A DNA stretch of 64,000 nucleotides from Berryella intestinalis (GCF_000814825.1 NZ_CP009302.1:1550001-1614000); one strand, 5' to 3'; shown: positions 7,737-17,892, numbered from the stretch's first letter. Translations and numbers: made by a program. The notes: generated by a model not told the origin, from the sequence alone.

Positions 7737-8655
7737 GTTCGGCGCCCTCCCTGTCCTTCGCCGCCTGCCACAACCCTTCGAGCGCATCGGCGGTCAGCCG
7801 GTCGATCTGCGTGCGGGAAGCCCGGGCCTCCCCCTCCATCGACTCCCAGCGGGAGCGGAACTTCGCACAGGTGCGCCGCAGCGCCGATTCGGAATCGATG
7901 CCCATATGCCGCGCCACGTTCACCAGCGCGAACAGGAGGTCGCCGAACTCCAGCTCGGCAGCTTCCACCAAAGGATCGGTCGCATCGGCGCCGCGCAGCA
8001 TGCGCCCGTCTTCCGACTTGGGCGCCGCCGCGTAGGCTTCGCGCAGCTCGGCTTCCTCTTCGCGCACCTTGGCCCACACCCCGTCAAGCGCATCCCACTC
8101 GAAGCCGGCAGCCGCCGCCTTACGCGAGATCTTCTGGGCTTGGAGAAGCGCGGGAAACGAGCGCGGAACGTCGTCGAGCAGGCTGGGAATGCGGCCCGAT
8201 TCGGATGCACGGCGCGCCGCCTCTTCCTTTTCCGCCAGCTTGACCTGCTCCCACAGGCGGGCGACCTCGTTCGCGTCCCCGCCGGCGGCATCCGAGAACA
8301 CATGGGGATGGCGCCGCACCATCTTCTCATCGACGGTCGCGCACACGTCGTCTATGGTGAACTCGCCCGCCTCGGCTGCGATCTGGCTTTGCAGAACCAC
8401 CTGGAGCAATACATCGCCGAGCTCCTCTTCGACGCGCCGGGTGTCCCGCGCCTCGATCGCGTCGGCCGCCTCGTAGGCTTCCTCCACCAGGTACTCGGTC
8501 AGCGATTCGTGGGTCTGCGCCCGATTCCAGGGACAGCCCCCTTCGGGTGCGCGCAGGGCGGCAACCGTTTCGACGAAATCATAGAACGCGCCGGAGCCCG
8601 CAGCGCGTTCCCCGTCGCACAGCGACCCTTCGGGGTCGTTCTCATTCATAGCCAT
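7723..8655 (-). CDS. mazG: Nucleoside triphosphate pyrophosphohydrolase MazG
   Basis: 310 aa. Hydrolyses (d)NTPs to monophosphates and pyrophosphate. The first MazG domain shows CPWNRAQTHESL, then EEAYEAADAI and EEELGDVLLQV, the paired ExxE and ExxD magnesium ligands. A second, weaker MazG-like repeat follows (around residues 190-285, ELEFGDLLFALVNVARH). The ATG at 8655 is preceded by AGGAG seven bases upstream; everything further upstream in the frame is antisense to the methyltransferase gene. It is read divergently from the SpoU-type methylase gene and overlaps the alarmone synthetase gene downstream. Confidence 0.94.
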   Translation of the reverse strand: MAMNENDPEGSLCDGERAAGSGAFYDFVETVAALRAPEGGCPWNRAQTHESLTEYLVEEAYEAADAIEARDTRRVEEELGDVLLQVVLQSQIAAEAGEFTIDDVCATVDEKMVRRHPHVFSDAAGGDANEVARLWEQVKLAEKEEAARRASESGRIPSLLDDVPRSFPALLQAQKISRKAAAAGFEWDALDGVWAKVREEEAELREAYAAAPKSEDGRMLRGADATDPLVEAAELEFGDLLFALVNVARHMGIDSESALRRTCAKFRSRWESMEGEARASRTQIDRLTADALEGLWQAAKDREGAEHGSE

Positions 8656-8769
8656 GCATGAGCTCCTGAACTCACGACTGCACTGCATCGAGTATAGCGC
8701 CGCTCCGGGCGTTCGGTTGAAAATCGCACAGGGTATACTTGATCCCGAACCCTTCGAAAGGACCCCGCC

Positions 8770-9609
8770 GTGCCGCTCGTTTCCATCGACCGCCTCTCCG
8801 ACCCGCGCCTCGATCCCTTCGCCCGTCTCACCGACGTTGCGCTGCGCAGCCGGATCGAACCGGAGAAGGGGGTCTTCATAGCCGAGACCGTCGAGGTCAT
8901 CGGCCGCGCCCTCGACGCAGGCTGCATTCCGCTGTCCCTGCTGACGGCCCCCGAGTACCTCGGCCAGCTCGAAACGGTCATCGGCCGCATCGAACGCGAG
9001 CATCCCGACGTGCCCGTGTTCGCGGCCCCGCGCAGCGAGCTGCGGCAGCTCACCGGGTTCGAGCTCACGCGCGGCGCCCTGTGCGCCTTTCGCCGACCCG
9101 CGCTCGCATCGGTGGAAAAGACGCTGGAAAACGCACGGGTCGTGGCCGTCTTGGAGGATATCCGGAACCACACCAACGTCGGCGCCATATTCCGCTCGGC
9201 GGCCGCCATCGGGGCCGATGCCGTGCTGGTGTCCCCCGCCTGCTACGATCCGCTGTACCGCCGCGCCGTGCGCGTGTCGATGGGCGCGGTGTTCCAAGTG
9301 CCGTGGACCCGCATGGAAGGCGACCCGCGCACCTGGTTCGCCGACGGTTCCCGTACGCTGCGGGAACTGGGGTTCACCATCGCCGCCATGGCGCTTGAGG
9401 ACGATTCGATCCCCCTCGACGATCCGCGCGTCCGCGCACAGGACAAGATAGCCCTGGTGTTCGGAACGGAAGGGTACGGGCTGTCGCGCACCACGCTCGA
9501 ACACTGCGACATGACCGTGCGCATCCCCATGCGCCACGGAGTGGACTCGCTCAACGTGGCGGCGTCGAGCGCCGTTGCCTTCTGGGAGCTCGTGCGCGAA
9601 ACCGCCTAG
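8770..9609 (+). CDS. TrmH/SpoU-family RNA 2'-O-methyltransferase
   Basis: 279 aa, GTG start at 8770 with AAAGGA ten bases upstream. It has an N-terminal substrate-binding region and a C-terminal SPOUT knot domain with all three motifs: NHTNVGAIFRSAAAIGADAV (motif 1), ALVFGTEGYGLS (motif 2) and IPMRHGVDSLNVAASSAVA (motif 3). The family methylates ribose 2'-OH in tRNA or rRNA using SAM; the target is not evident. A TATACT at 8734-8739 could be its -10 element, but no good -35 was found. Its TAG stop lies in a CTAG shared with the stop of the convergent folC gene. Confidence 0.92.
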   Translation: MPLVSIDRLSDPRLDPFARLTDVALRSRIEPEKGVFIAETVEVIGRALDAGCIPLSLLTAPEYLGQLETVIGRIEREHPDVPVFAAPRSELRQLTGFELTRGALCAFRRPALASVEKTLENARVVAVLEDIRNHTNVGAIFRSAAAIGADAVLVSPACYDPLYRRAVRVSMGAVFQVPWTRMEGDPRTWFADGSRTLRELGFTIAAMALEDDSIPLDDPRVRAQDKIALVFGTEGYGLSRTTLEHCDMTVRIPMRHGVDSLNVAASSAVAFWELVRETA

Positions 9610-10919
9610 GAATCCCCTCCGTCCAAAACCGCGTACGCGGCGGACAGGGCGTACAGGCTCCCGAACACGCACATGACGCCCCCCTCGCCCGTCAGGCGGC
9701 GCGCTATGCCCAGCGCATGGGCCATATCGCCCGCAACGACCACCTCCAGCGGGACCGAGCGCCCCTCGGTCTGCGCCCGCACCGCTTCAGCCAGGTCGTC
9801 GGCCGCAAGCGCACGGGGGTTGTCGGGTGCGGTGCATACGAAGGCGCGCGCCAAGGGCGAAAGCGCGTCGATCATCGCGCGGTAGTCCTTGTCTGCCAGC
9901 ACGCTCATGACGAACGTGAACGACTGGCCGGGAAACGCGTCTTTCAGCGAATCGGCCAGCGCGCAAGCGCCCTGCGGGTTGTGCCCCCCGTCGATGACGG
10001 TTGCGGGCCATGCCCCCCGCGCATCCCTCACCTCGAAGCGGCCCGGCCAAAACGCCGACGCGACGCCGCGTTCGACCGCGTCGTCGGAGATGTCCCATCC
10101 GCGCTTTCGCAGCTCTTCGACGGTTTCGAGGGCCACTGCGGCATTCGCCGGCTGGTAGCTTCCCAGCATGCGCGTCTCGAAGGGCCGCCCGCGATACGAA
10201 AACGCCCGGCGACCGCGCCCGACACCGCCGCCAACCTCCAGCTCGCCCAGGTCGGGCTCGACAACGGTACAACCGGCATCTGCGGCAACCCGTTCAATAA
10301 CCGCGCGGGCAGACGGCTCCTGCGGGTACGACACCACGGCGGCACCCGCTTTGACGATGCCCGCCTTCTCGGCCGCTATCTGGGAAACCGTATCGCCCAG
10401 CAAACCGGTGTGATCCAGTCCGATGCGCGTGATCACGCACGCCTCGGGCGCATCGACGACGTTGGTCGAGTCCAGGCGCCCGCCCAGCCCGACCTCGAGC
10501 ACGACCACGTCGCAGGCGCTCCGGGCGAAATGCACGAGCGCGACCGCGGTCATCAGCTCGAACTCGGTGGGATGCTCGCCGGTTTCCTCGAACTGGGCTT
10601 CGGCCGCATCGCGCACCTCAAGCGTCGCCTCGCCGAGATCCGAAAGGGAGATATCGAGGCCGTCCACGCGGATGCGCTCTTCGAACCGCAGGATGAAGGG
10701 GCTGGTGAACAGACCGGTCCGATACCCGGCGGCGCGGAGGATCGACTCGATGAACGCGCAGGTCGAACCTTTCCCGTTGGTGCCCGCCACATGGACGAAC
10801 CTCAGCTCATCCTGGGGCCTCCCCAAGCGCTCCAACAGGTCGGTTATGCGCTCGAGCCCCAGGCGGGAGTGCTGCCAGCGCGGCTCGTTGATGTAGGCGA
10901 TCGGGTCGAACGGGGTCAT
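9606..10919 (-). CDS. folC: Bifunctional folylpolyglutamate synthase / dihydrofolate synthase
   Basis: 437 aa. Adds glutamate to dihydropteroate and folates using ATP. Mur-ligase-type features are clear: P-loop VHVAGTNGKGSTCAFIES near residue 40, TSPF, ERIRVDG, EVGLGGRLDSTNVV near residue 145, AAEKAGIVK, and the C-terminal VIDGGHNPQG. The ATG at 10919 overlaps the stop of the uracil-DNA glycosylase gene as ATGA, indicating translational coupling; the longer ORF upstream is out of family. Its stop overlaps the convergent methyltransferase stop. Confidence 0.95.
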   Translation of the reverse strand: MTPFDPIAYINEPRWQHSRLGLERITDLLERLGRPQDELRFVHVAGTNGKGSTCAFIESILRAAGYRTGLFTSPFILRFEERIRVDGLDISLSDLGEATLEVRDAAEAQFEETGEHPTEFELMTAVALVHFARSACDVVVLEVGLGGRLDSTNVVDAPEACVITRIGLDHTGLLGDTVSQIAAEKAGIVKAGAAVVSYPQEPSARAVIERVAADAGCTVVEPDLGELEVGGGVGRGRRAFSYRGRPFETRMLGSYQPANAAVALETVEELRKRGWDISDDAVERGVASAFWPGRFEVRDARGAWPATVIDGGHNPQGACALADSLKDAFPGQSFTFVMSVLADKDYRAMIDALSPLARAFVCTAPDNPRALAADDLAEAVRAQTEGRSVPLEVVVAGDMAHALGIARRLTGEGGVMCVFGSLYALSAAYAVLDGGDS

Positions 10920-11521
10920 CGGGCGTCCACGGGCGCCGCGCCCTCTGCCGACGCGCTCGCACCGCCCGCGCGCAGAACCTCGCCAAGGCGCGCGAAATCC
11001 TCCTCGATCAGGGGGCGCTTGGTGCGATCGTAGATCGCCGCTGCGGGATGGAACATGGGAAACACCTTGAACCTGCCCGCCATGAACGTCTGCCCGTGCA
11101 GGCTGGTGATGCCGCGCTCGGTTTTCAGGATGAACTTGGTGGCGAAATTGCCCAGAGTCACGATCACCTCGGGGTCGATCAGGCGCGTCTGTTCGCGCAG
11201 GAACGGGGCGCAGGCGCAGATCTCGTCGGGGCGCGGGTCGCGGTTGTCGGGCGGGCGGCACTTCAGCACGTTGGCAATGAATATCTCCTCGCGCTTGAGC
11301 CCCGCAATCTCCAGGAACTCGGACAGGTTGCGCCCTGCGGCGCCCACGAACGGCTCGCCCTGCTTGTCCTCGTTCTTACCCGGGGCTTCACCGACCACCA
11401 AGACGCGCGCATGCGGGTCTCCGTTGCCGAACACGGTGTTGGTCCGCCCGTCGCACAGAGGGCAGCGGCGACAGGCCGCGACATCGGCCCTCACATCATC
11501 CAAAGTACGGGAATCCGCCAT
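10916..11521 (-). CDS. Type-4 (or type-5-like) uracil-DNA glycosylase, [4Fe-4S]
   Basis: 201 aa. Removes uracil from DNA. Motif A is GEAPGKNEDKQGEPFVGAAG, motif B region is MFHPAA, and there are four cysteines in the arrangement expected for the iron-sulfur cluster (C17 and C20 in CRRC, plus two later in NVLKCRPP and the ICACAPF region). Length is normal for family 4. The gene is followed by folC with an ATGA overlap and preceded by the alanine racemase gene 14 bases upstream, so it lies in an mog/alr/udg/folC run on the minus strand. Confidence 0.93.
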   Translation of the reverse strand: MADSRTLDDVRADVAACRRCPLCDGRTNTVFGNGDPHARVLVVGEAPGKNEDKQGEPFVGAAGRNLSEFLEIAGLKREEIFIANVLKCRPPDNRDPRPDEICACAPFLREQTRLIDPEVIVTLGNFATKFILKTERGITSLHGQTFMAGRFKVFPMFHPAAAIYDRTKRPLIEEDFARLGEVLRAGGASASAEGAAPVDAR

Positions 11522-11535
11522 GAGCCCACTCCGTC

Positions 11536-12867
11536 CTAACCGAGGTAGTAACGCGGCATGCGATGGGAAAACCCGATCGCCACCTCGTACGATATCGTAT
11601 TCAGCTTAGCAGCCATATCATCGATGGTGACCGCTTCGTCCCCCTGCTCCCCGACGATGACGACCTCGTCGCCCACCTGCGGGTCGATGCGCGTGCGCGT
11701 GGCGAACGAGCGCATGTCAGCCTCGAACATGCACTGGTCCATGCAGATGTTTCCCACCTGGCGGAAGCGCCTTCCCTTCAACAGGAAGTCGATCCTGCCC
11801 GAAAGCCCGCGCACCAGGCCGTCGGCGTATCCGATGGGCAGCGTGCAGATCTTCACGCTGCCGGGAGAGCGGTAGTTGAACCCGTAGCTCACGCCCTCGC
11901 TCATGGGGACCAGGCGCGCGTCGGTGATGCGCGCGTGCACGCTCATCACCGGTTTCAGCGCGACCCTCAGGCGCGTTTCGGGACACGGGTGGAACCCGTA
12001 CATGCAGATCCCCCAGCGCACCATGTCGTAGTGGACGCCCGGATAGCGAACCGTGGCCGCCGAATTCGCCGCATGGACGATACCCGGATCGACCCCCATC
12101 TGGCGCAGGGCCGCGATCGATTCCTCGAACCGATGCGCCTGGACGTCGAACTCGAACGGCTCGGGGGCATCGGCGGTGGCGAAATGGGTGAACACGCCCG
12201 CAAGCTTCAGGGCCCGATGGAACCCGATCTGCATCATGAAGGGAACCACCTCGTCGTAGCGGACGCCGATGCGGTTCATCCCGCTGTTCACCGCCAGATG
12301 GAACGGGGCCTCCATGCCGTGCGCGTCGGCCATCTCGCCGTACTGGACGGCGAACTCGGACTCGTACACCGAGGGCATGATGTTGTAGGCCAAAAGCAAG
12401 GGGATAGCGCTTGCGGGCGGCTGCGACAGGATGAGGATCGGAGCGCCGATCTGCGCGCGGCGCAGCTCTATTCCCTCAGACACGGTCGCCACGCCCAGAT
12501 GATCGGCCCCGGCGGAAAGCGCCGCTTCCGCAACCTTCACGGCGCCGTGCCCGTAGGCATCGGCCTTGACCACGGCCAGCAGGCGGGTCGAGCGGGGAAT
12601 GAGCTTGCGCGCCTCGCGCACGTTGTGGCGCACAGCACTCAGATCGATATTCACCCACGACCAGCGGCGCAGCGACTCTTCTATCGCATCGGCCTGCTCG
12701 ACGTCGAGCGTCAGGCGTCCGCGGGAAGGTTGCGCGAGGGCGCCCCCGTCGCCCTCGGAGGGTCGGGCTCCGTTTTCGGGGGACGGCGACGCGTCCGAAA
12801 ACAGCGTCCCGCCGCTCTTCTTCCGGGGCATCCCCGTGAACCCGTTGGGCAGATCGGACGAATACAT
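11536..12867 (-). CDS. alr: Alanine racemase with N-terminal extension
   Basis: 443 aa. PLP enzyme making D-alanine for peptidoglycan. The canonical start of the fold, NIDLSAVRHNVREARKL, begins near residue 72, followed by the PLP lysine in AVVKADAYGHG, then NSGMNRIG, the WGICMYGF region and the C-terminal IGYADG and GNICMDQCM. Residues 1-65 are an extra low-complexity, Pro/Gly/Ser-rich head not usual in Alr. The start ATG is one base after the stop of the upstream Mog-family gene (TGATATG), so the two are coupled. A shorter internal start would remove the head but has no better ribosome site. Confidence 0.94.
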   Translation of the reverse strand: MYSSDLPNGFTGMPRKKSGGTLFSDASPSPENGARPSEGDGGALAQPSRGRLTLDVEQADAIEESLRRWSWVNIDLSAVRHNVREARKLIPRSTRLLAVVKADAYGHGAVKVAEAALSAGADHLGVATVSEGIELRRAQIGAPILILSQPPASAIPLLLAYNIMPSVYESEFAVQYGEMADAHGMEAPFHLAVNSGMNRIGVRYDEVVPFMMQIGFHRALKLAGVFTHFATADAPEPFEFDVQAHRFEESIAALRQMGVDPGIVHAANSAATVRYPGVHYDMVRWGICMYGFHPCPETRLRVALKPVMSVHARITDARLVPMSEGVSYGFNYRSPGSVKICTLPIGYADGLVRGLSGRIDFLLKGRRFRQVGNICMDQCMFEADMRSFATRTRIDPQVGDEVVIVGEQGDEAVTIDDMAAKLNTISYEVAIGFSHRMPRYYLG

Positions 12868-12868
12868 A

Positions 12869-13351
12869 TCAGTGACCGCCTCCCGCCATCATGGACACGG
12901 CATGCGGAAGCGCCTTCACCACGCCGGCCCAGTTCTCGCGCGCCGCCTTTTCGCTGCCGGGAAGGTTCAGCACCAGCGTGCGGCCCCGCTGCATGCACAG
13001 GGCGCGGGAAAGCATCGCGAACGGCGTGATGGACAGGCTGTGGGCGCGCATGGCCTCGGCGATGCCGGGGACGTTGCGCTCGCAGACGTCCATGGTCGCC
13101 TCGGGCGTGACGTCGCGCGGGGACAATCCGCTGCCGCCGCAGGTGAGCACGACATCGGCCTTCAGCTCGTCGGCACCGCGCACGATGGCGGCCGAGATCA
13201 GGTCGCGTTCGTCTCTGACCACCACATGGTCGATGCACTCCCAACCCTGCTCGGCGATGAGCGCCTCGAGGGCCGCACCCGCCGTATCCTGCTTCATCCC
13301 GCGCGTGTCAGAGCAGGTGACGATGCAAAACGTCGGTTTTTCAACGGACAT
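12869..13351 (-). CDS. MogA/MoaB-family molybdopterin adenylyltransferase
   Basis: 160 aa. Activates molybdopterin by adenylation before metal insertion. Family motifs are present: ITCSD-like IVTCSDTRGMKQD at the N-terminus, DVVLTCGGSGLSPRDVTPEAT in the middle and a C-terminal LVLNLPGSEKAA. Length fits the family. Directly downstream of moeA (15-base gap) and directly upstream of alr. The molybdenum cofactor is needed by many anaerobic reductases, fitting the respiratory theme of the window. Confidence 0.93.
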   Translation of the reverse strand: MSVEKPTFCIVTCSDTRGMKQDTAGAALEALIAEQGWECIDHVVVRDERDLISAAIVRGADELKADVVLTCGGSGLSPRDVTPEATMDVCERNVPGIAEAMRAHSLSITPFAMLSRALCMQRGRTLVLNLPGSEKAARENWAGVVKALPHAVSMMAGGGH

Positions 13352-13366
13352 GGCGACGCTCCTTCC

Positions 13367-14638
13367 CTAAATGGCCACGTCTTCGCTCACGTCGAGCAGG
13401 ACGCACTCGACCAGCGACCCCGCTTCGCGCGATTCCAGCCCCTCGGGCATGATGGCGAAGCAATTGCTGCGCTGGATGACGCCGAACAGCCCCGAGCTCT
13501 GGTTCTTCGCCGGGGCGACAACGTACGATCCGTCCTCCGCCTTGGTCAGCGTGGAGCGCAGGAAGATGCGGCGCGGGTCCTTCTTCTTGAAATCGCTTGC
13601 CAAACGGGCCCTCACGCGCGGGCGCTCGAAGTTCGAGAAACCCTGCATCTTCCTAAGAGCGGGCCTGATCAGCATTTCGAAACCCAGATAAGCAGCGGCC
13701 GGGTTCCCCGGAAGGCCGAACACCGGCGTGCCGTCCACCAGCCCGAACGCCTGGGCCTTTCCCGGGCGCATGTTCACGGTGGCCATCAGAAGCTCCCCTG
13801 CGCCCTGGATGGCGGGCTTGATGAAATCGAAATCGCCGTTCGACGCCCCGCCGCTGGTCACCACGAAATCGTATTCGGAGGCGCAGCGCTTGATCTGGGC
13901 TTGCAGGGCCTCGAGCGAGTCCTCGACGATGGGAAGCCGGACGGCGACGGCGCCCGCCGCAGAGGCGCAGGCCGCAAGCGCATGGGCGTTGGAGTTGCGG
14001 ATCTTGCCGCGCGAGGGAACCTGATCGGCCTCGACCAGCTCTGACCCGATCGAGACGATGGCGACGCGGGGCCTGCGATGAACCGGCACCGACGTCACGC
14101 CGCAACCTGCCAGAAACCCCACGCCGGCGCTGCCGACGACCTCGCCGACGCGCACTACGACTTCGCCGGCCCTGGCCTCCTCGCCGGCCTCCCTCACATT
14201 GGACCGCACCTTGGCGGGAGCCGAGAACGACACGCGGCCACCCGGCTTCCCCTCTCCGCTCACTACGCCTACGACCTCGTATTTCACTACGCAATCGGCG
14301 TCCTCGGGAAGCGGGGCGCCCGTCATGATGCGCACGCACTGCCCTTCCCCGATCTCGCCCTCGAACACATCGCCCGCAGCGACCTCGGCGATGACGTCCA
14401 GCTCGACCGGAGACTCCCCGGACGCACGGGCGATCTGGTCGGCTCGCAACGCGAAGCCGTCCATGGCGCTGTGCGCGAACGGGGAGATGTCAATATCGCT
14501 GGCAAGGTTGGCGGCGGCGGGGCGGCCGACCGCATCGTGCAAGGGCACGGATTCGATCGGAAGCGGCCGCACTTTGGAAAGAACCAGCTGGCGGGCCTCT
14601 TCAAGTGAGATCATCTCGGGAATTGCCGTTTTTTCCAC
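13367..14638 (-). CDS. moeA: Molybdopterin molybdotransferase MoeA
   Basis: 423 aa. Inserts molybdate into adenylated molybdopterin. Motifs: SLEEARQLVL, FAHSAMDGFALRADQ near residue 55, RIMTGAPLPEDADCVVKYE near residue 105, a VREAGEEARAGE segment matching the NIRxxGED signature, SIGSELVEA, and the MPT-binding VVTSGGASNGDFDF. C-terminal domain IV follows. The start is GTG at 14638; an AAAGG lies 9 bases before it. Transcribed toward mog and alr. An ATG slightly upstream is in a different frame. Confidence 0.94.
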   Translation of the reverse strand: MEKTAIPEMISLEEARQLVLSKVRPLPIESVPLHDAVGRPAAANLASDIDISPFAHSAMDGFALRADQIARASGESPVELDVIAEVAAGDVFEGEIGEGQCVRIMTGAPLPEDADCVVKYEVVGVVSGEGKPGGRVSFSAPAKVRSNVREAGEEARAGEVVVRVGEVVGSAGVGFLAGCGVTSVPVHRRPRVAIVSIGSELVEADQVPSRGKIRNSNAHALAACASAAGAVAVRLPIVEDSLEALQAQIKRCASEYDFVVTSGGASNGDFDFIKPAIQGAGELLMATVNMRPGKAQAFGLVDGTPVFGLPGNPAAAYLGFEMLIRPALRKMQGFSNFERPRVRARLASDFKKKDPRRIFLRSTLTKAEDGSYVVAPAKNQSSGLFGVIQRSNCFAIMPEGLESREAGSLVECVLLDVSEDVAI

Positions 14639-14691
14639 GGTTCATCGCCTTTCAAAGCAAGTAGGTGCAGATACCGCACGAACAGGTCATA

Positions 14692-14723
14692 CGAAAAGCA
14701 CCCTGCACGAACGCGCAGGGTGC
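14692..14723 (-). terminator. Intrinsic terminator after enolase
   Basis: Stem GCACCCTGC (14698-14706) pairs perfectly with 14715-14723 around an 8-base loop and is followed on the minus strand by TTTTCG. It lies about 75 bases downstream of the eno stop and separates eno from moeA. Confidence 0.82.
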
Positions 14724-14796
14724 GGAAAAGTCGCATCGGACACGTGCCGTCTGTTGAGAATATCACAACGGACCGACGCGCTGTCGAGCAGCTCGA

Positions 14797-16092
<1,296 letters not shown>

Positions 16093-16133
16093 CTATGCCT
16101 CCTCGACATACTGCAGTATTGAACGACAGCTAG

Positions 16134-16142
16134 ATGATAGCA
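16134..16142 (-). promoter_or_regulatory. Probable extended -10 promoter of eno
   Basis: On the minus strand TGCTATCAT (an extended -10, TGn plus TATCAT) stands about 42 bases before the eno start codon. No convincing -35 hexamer is present, which is usual for extended -10 promoters. Confidence 0.45.
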
Positions 16143-16444
16143 TCCGCACTGCAGATCCCGTCGAAGCCGCCCGCCCGGCGGTTGCGAAACCCGGACCCGC
16201 GTTCGAACACGGAAAACAGCAAAGCTTGCACAATAAGCTTTCGATAAATAATTTCAATCGCCTAAAATGTTGCCTTTATATAACTCTTTTAAATAAAGTG
16301 TCTTTAGTTATTAAATACAGCATCAAACCAGCTCGCCTCGCACCTTACCTCTATCTACAAAGACAAAATAATCATCATCGCAACCCATGACTACCCTTTT
16401 GTGGAAGGACTTGAGAAAAGAATCAGGGTATGCAGAGTGAACCT
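16143..16444. other. AT-rich intergenic stretch upstream of the CPBP gene
   Basis: About 300 bases; from 16220 on it is conspicuously AT-rich (for example ATAAATAATTTC and TTTAAATAAAG) against very GC-rich surroundings. A possible plus-strand promoter is TTGCAC (16226-16231) and TAATTT (16249-16254) with 17 bases between. I see no gene, tRNA or long repeat in it. Confidence 0.5.
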
Positions 16445-17080
16445 ATGAAGAAAATGGTGAACATATCTTTCCTGATCATGTCCGTTTGCTTAGCGGAAAG
16501 CACGTTGGTCTTCTTCGGTATGCAAAACGGGTTATGCCCCTCCTTTGACGGACTGACCTTAAGCTCGCTGTTTCAAAGAGCGGCATTCGATCTTCTCGCT
16601 GGCCTTGTTGTTGCGATACCTGCTTTGCTTTTGATCCGCAGGAACCCTAAGCAAAGTTTCATGCTGAACGCGAACAGGGAACTCGTCGTTTCGATCGCTA
16701 TCTACGGTCTGATCAGCCTTGTGTTAGCTGCGAAATTGGGCGCAGGCATCGCGCAGCTGTACAAACCTGTCTACCTGTTCTTTTTCGTTGCATTGCCGGA
16801 AGAGCTTTTATTCAGGGGTTTGCTGTTCCCAAGAATGAAAGCGGCCCTCGACGCTTCCCGTATGGAGTTTCCCGTTGCGATGGCCGGACTTCTTTCCGGA
16901 GCCATATGGGGCCTCTGTCACTCCGTTAGCAAAATCCTGATCGGAGCACCACCAATCATCGCAATCGCATCGTCGATCGCAGGATATGCCATTGCGGGAT
17001 GCATCCTCTGTTTCCTCACGGAGAAGAGAGGGGACCTGAACCTGGCCGTAACTGCCCACGCCATCTTGGACTCCTTGTAA
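16445..17080 (+). CDS. CPBP-family intramembrane glutamic protease
   Basis: 211 aa from the chosen ATG; an ATG at 16430 would add five residues and neither start has a strong ribosome site. Several hydrophobic segments. The three family motifs are present in order: EELLFRG (EExxxR), LCHS (the FxxxH-type motif) and HAILD (HxxxN/D-type). CPBP (CAAX-protease-like) proteins cleave or modify membrane substrates, and in bacteria they are often linked to bacteriocin immunity or peptide maturation; no bacteriocin gene is seen nearby. Base and codon use is visibly less GC-rich than neighbours and the upstream gap is AT-rich, suggesting acquisition by transfer. Confidence 0.8.
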   Translation: MKKMVNISFLIMSVCLAESTLVFFGMQNGLCPSFDGLTLSSLFQRAAFDLLAGLVVAIPALLLIRRNPKQSFMLNANRELVVSIAIYGLISLVLAAKLGAGIAQLYKPVYLFFFVALPEELLFRGLLFPRMKAALDASRMEFPVAMAGLLSGAIWGLCHSVSKILIGAPPIIAIASSIAGYAIAGCILCFLTEKRGDLNLAVTAHAILDSL

Positions 17081-17120
17081 GACTCCCTTGTTCTGCCTGA
17101 TGGCGTGCGTCCATCAAAAA

Positions 17121-17867
17121 CTATCCCCTAAGAGAGTAGAACCCCACGACAGCCATCGCCACCAGGCCTAGGAAAAGCGCCGCCGCATCACAGGGGCGCG
17201 CCTTCAAGGCATTGAGCGACGTCCTTTCGCCCGCCGCCCCGTAAGCGCGCGCGTCCATCGCCCGAGCCAGGGAATCGGCATGGTCGAACAGCCCGACGAA
17301 CACAGAGGAGAACACGCTTCCCCAACGTGCGAGAGTCGCCCTCAGACCCGTTGCGGCCTCGGCGCCGCGCGATGCATGGGCGCAGCGAACCCGAGATATC
17401 TCGGCGGCGATGGCGGGAATGAACGCCAGGGCCAGCGTCAGCGTCACAACGATATCGTCCACGGGGACCCTCGCGCTTCGCAAAGGGGCCATCATCTGCG
17501 CTATCGCACCCATGATCTGGCTCGACGCGGTGCTGAGCGCCACCACCATGCTGGCTTCGACCAGCACCAGCATGCGCAGGGCGACAACCGTCCCCGCTTC
17601 TGCCCCCGCCCCGTTCACAGCCGAGAACCACAGCGCGAAAGCTCCGAGGACGCCTACGGGGACAAGCGGCGCGACGAGCGCCTTCGGGGGAATGCGCGAC
17701 GCAAGGGCGCAGCATGACACCGAAAGCGCGAGCACGCCCATCCCCGCGATCGTCCCGACGAGGAAAGCGCACACCGACAAAGCTGCGAGCAACGCGATCT
17801 TGACGCGCGGGTCGCAGCGATGAACGGGGGATTTCCCCGGATAGTATGTTTTGAACCGAAAGGGCAT
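17121..17867 (-). CDS. ecfT: Energy-coupling factor transporter transmembrane protein (EcfT/CbiQ family)
   Basis: 248 aa with about five hydrophobic segments. The EcfT signature is visible: N-terminal HRCDPRVKIALL, and a cytoplasmic helix with SRGAEAATG (the AR[AG]-type coupling motif) followed by ARAMDARAYG, the second coupling motif. EcfT joins two ATPases and a vitamin-binding S component. ATG 17867 is chosen since MPFRFKTYYPG leads into the family N-terminus; an upstream ATG overlaps the rplQ terminator. In many Gram-positives ecfA1-ecfA2-ecfT follow rplQ; here the T component follows rplQ but the ATPase genes do not. Confidence 0.86.
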   Translation of the reverse strand: MPFRFKTYYPGKSPVHRCDPRVKIALLAALSVCAFLVGTIAGMGVLALSVSCCALASRIPPKALVAPLVPVGVLGAFALWFSAVNGAGAEAGTVVALRMLVLVEASMVVALSTASSQIMGAIAQMMAPLRSARVPVDDIVVTLTLALAFIPAIAAEISRVRCAHASRGAEAATGLRATLARWGSVFSSVFVGLFDHADSLARAMDARAYGAAGERTSLNALKARPCDAAALFLGLVAMAVVGFYSLRG

Positions 17868-17892
17868 CGTCCCAGTATGACATACGGGCATG

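Noticed and set aside
7723-9672. A 649-codon version of MazG
   Set aside because: The N-terminal half is antisense to the SpoU-family methylase gene; AGGAG and the MazG N-terminus place the start at 8655.
9606-11261. Longer folC starting upstream inside the glycosylase gene
   Set aside because: The extra residues are Arg/Pro-rich and off-family; the ATG at 10919 overlaps the upstream stop as ATGA and gives the normal N-terminus.
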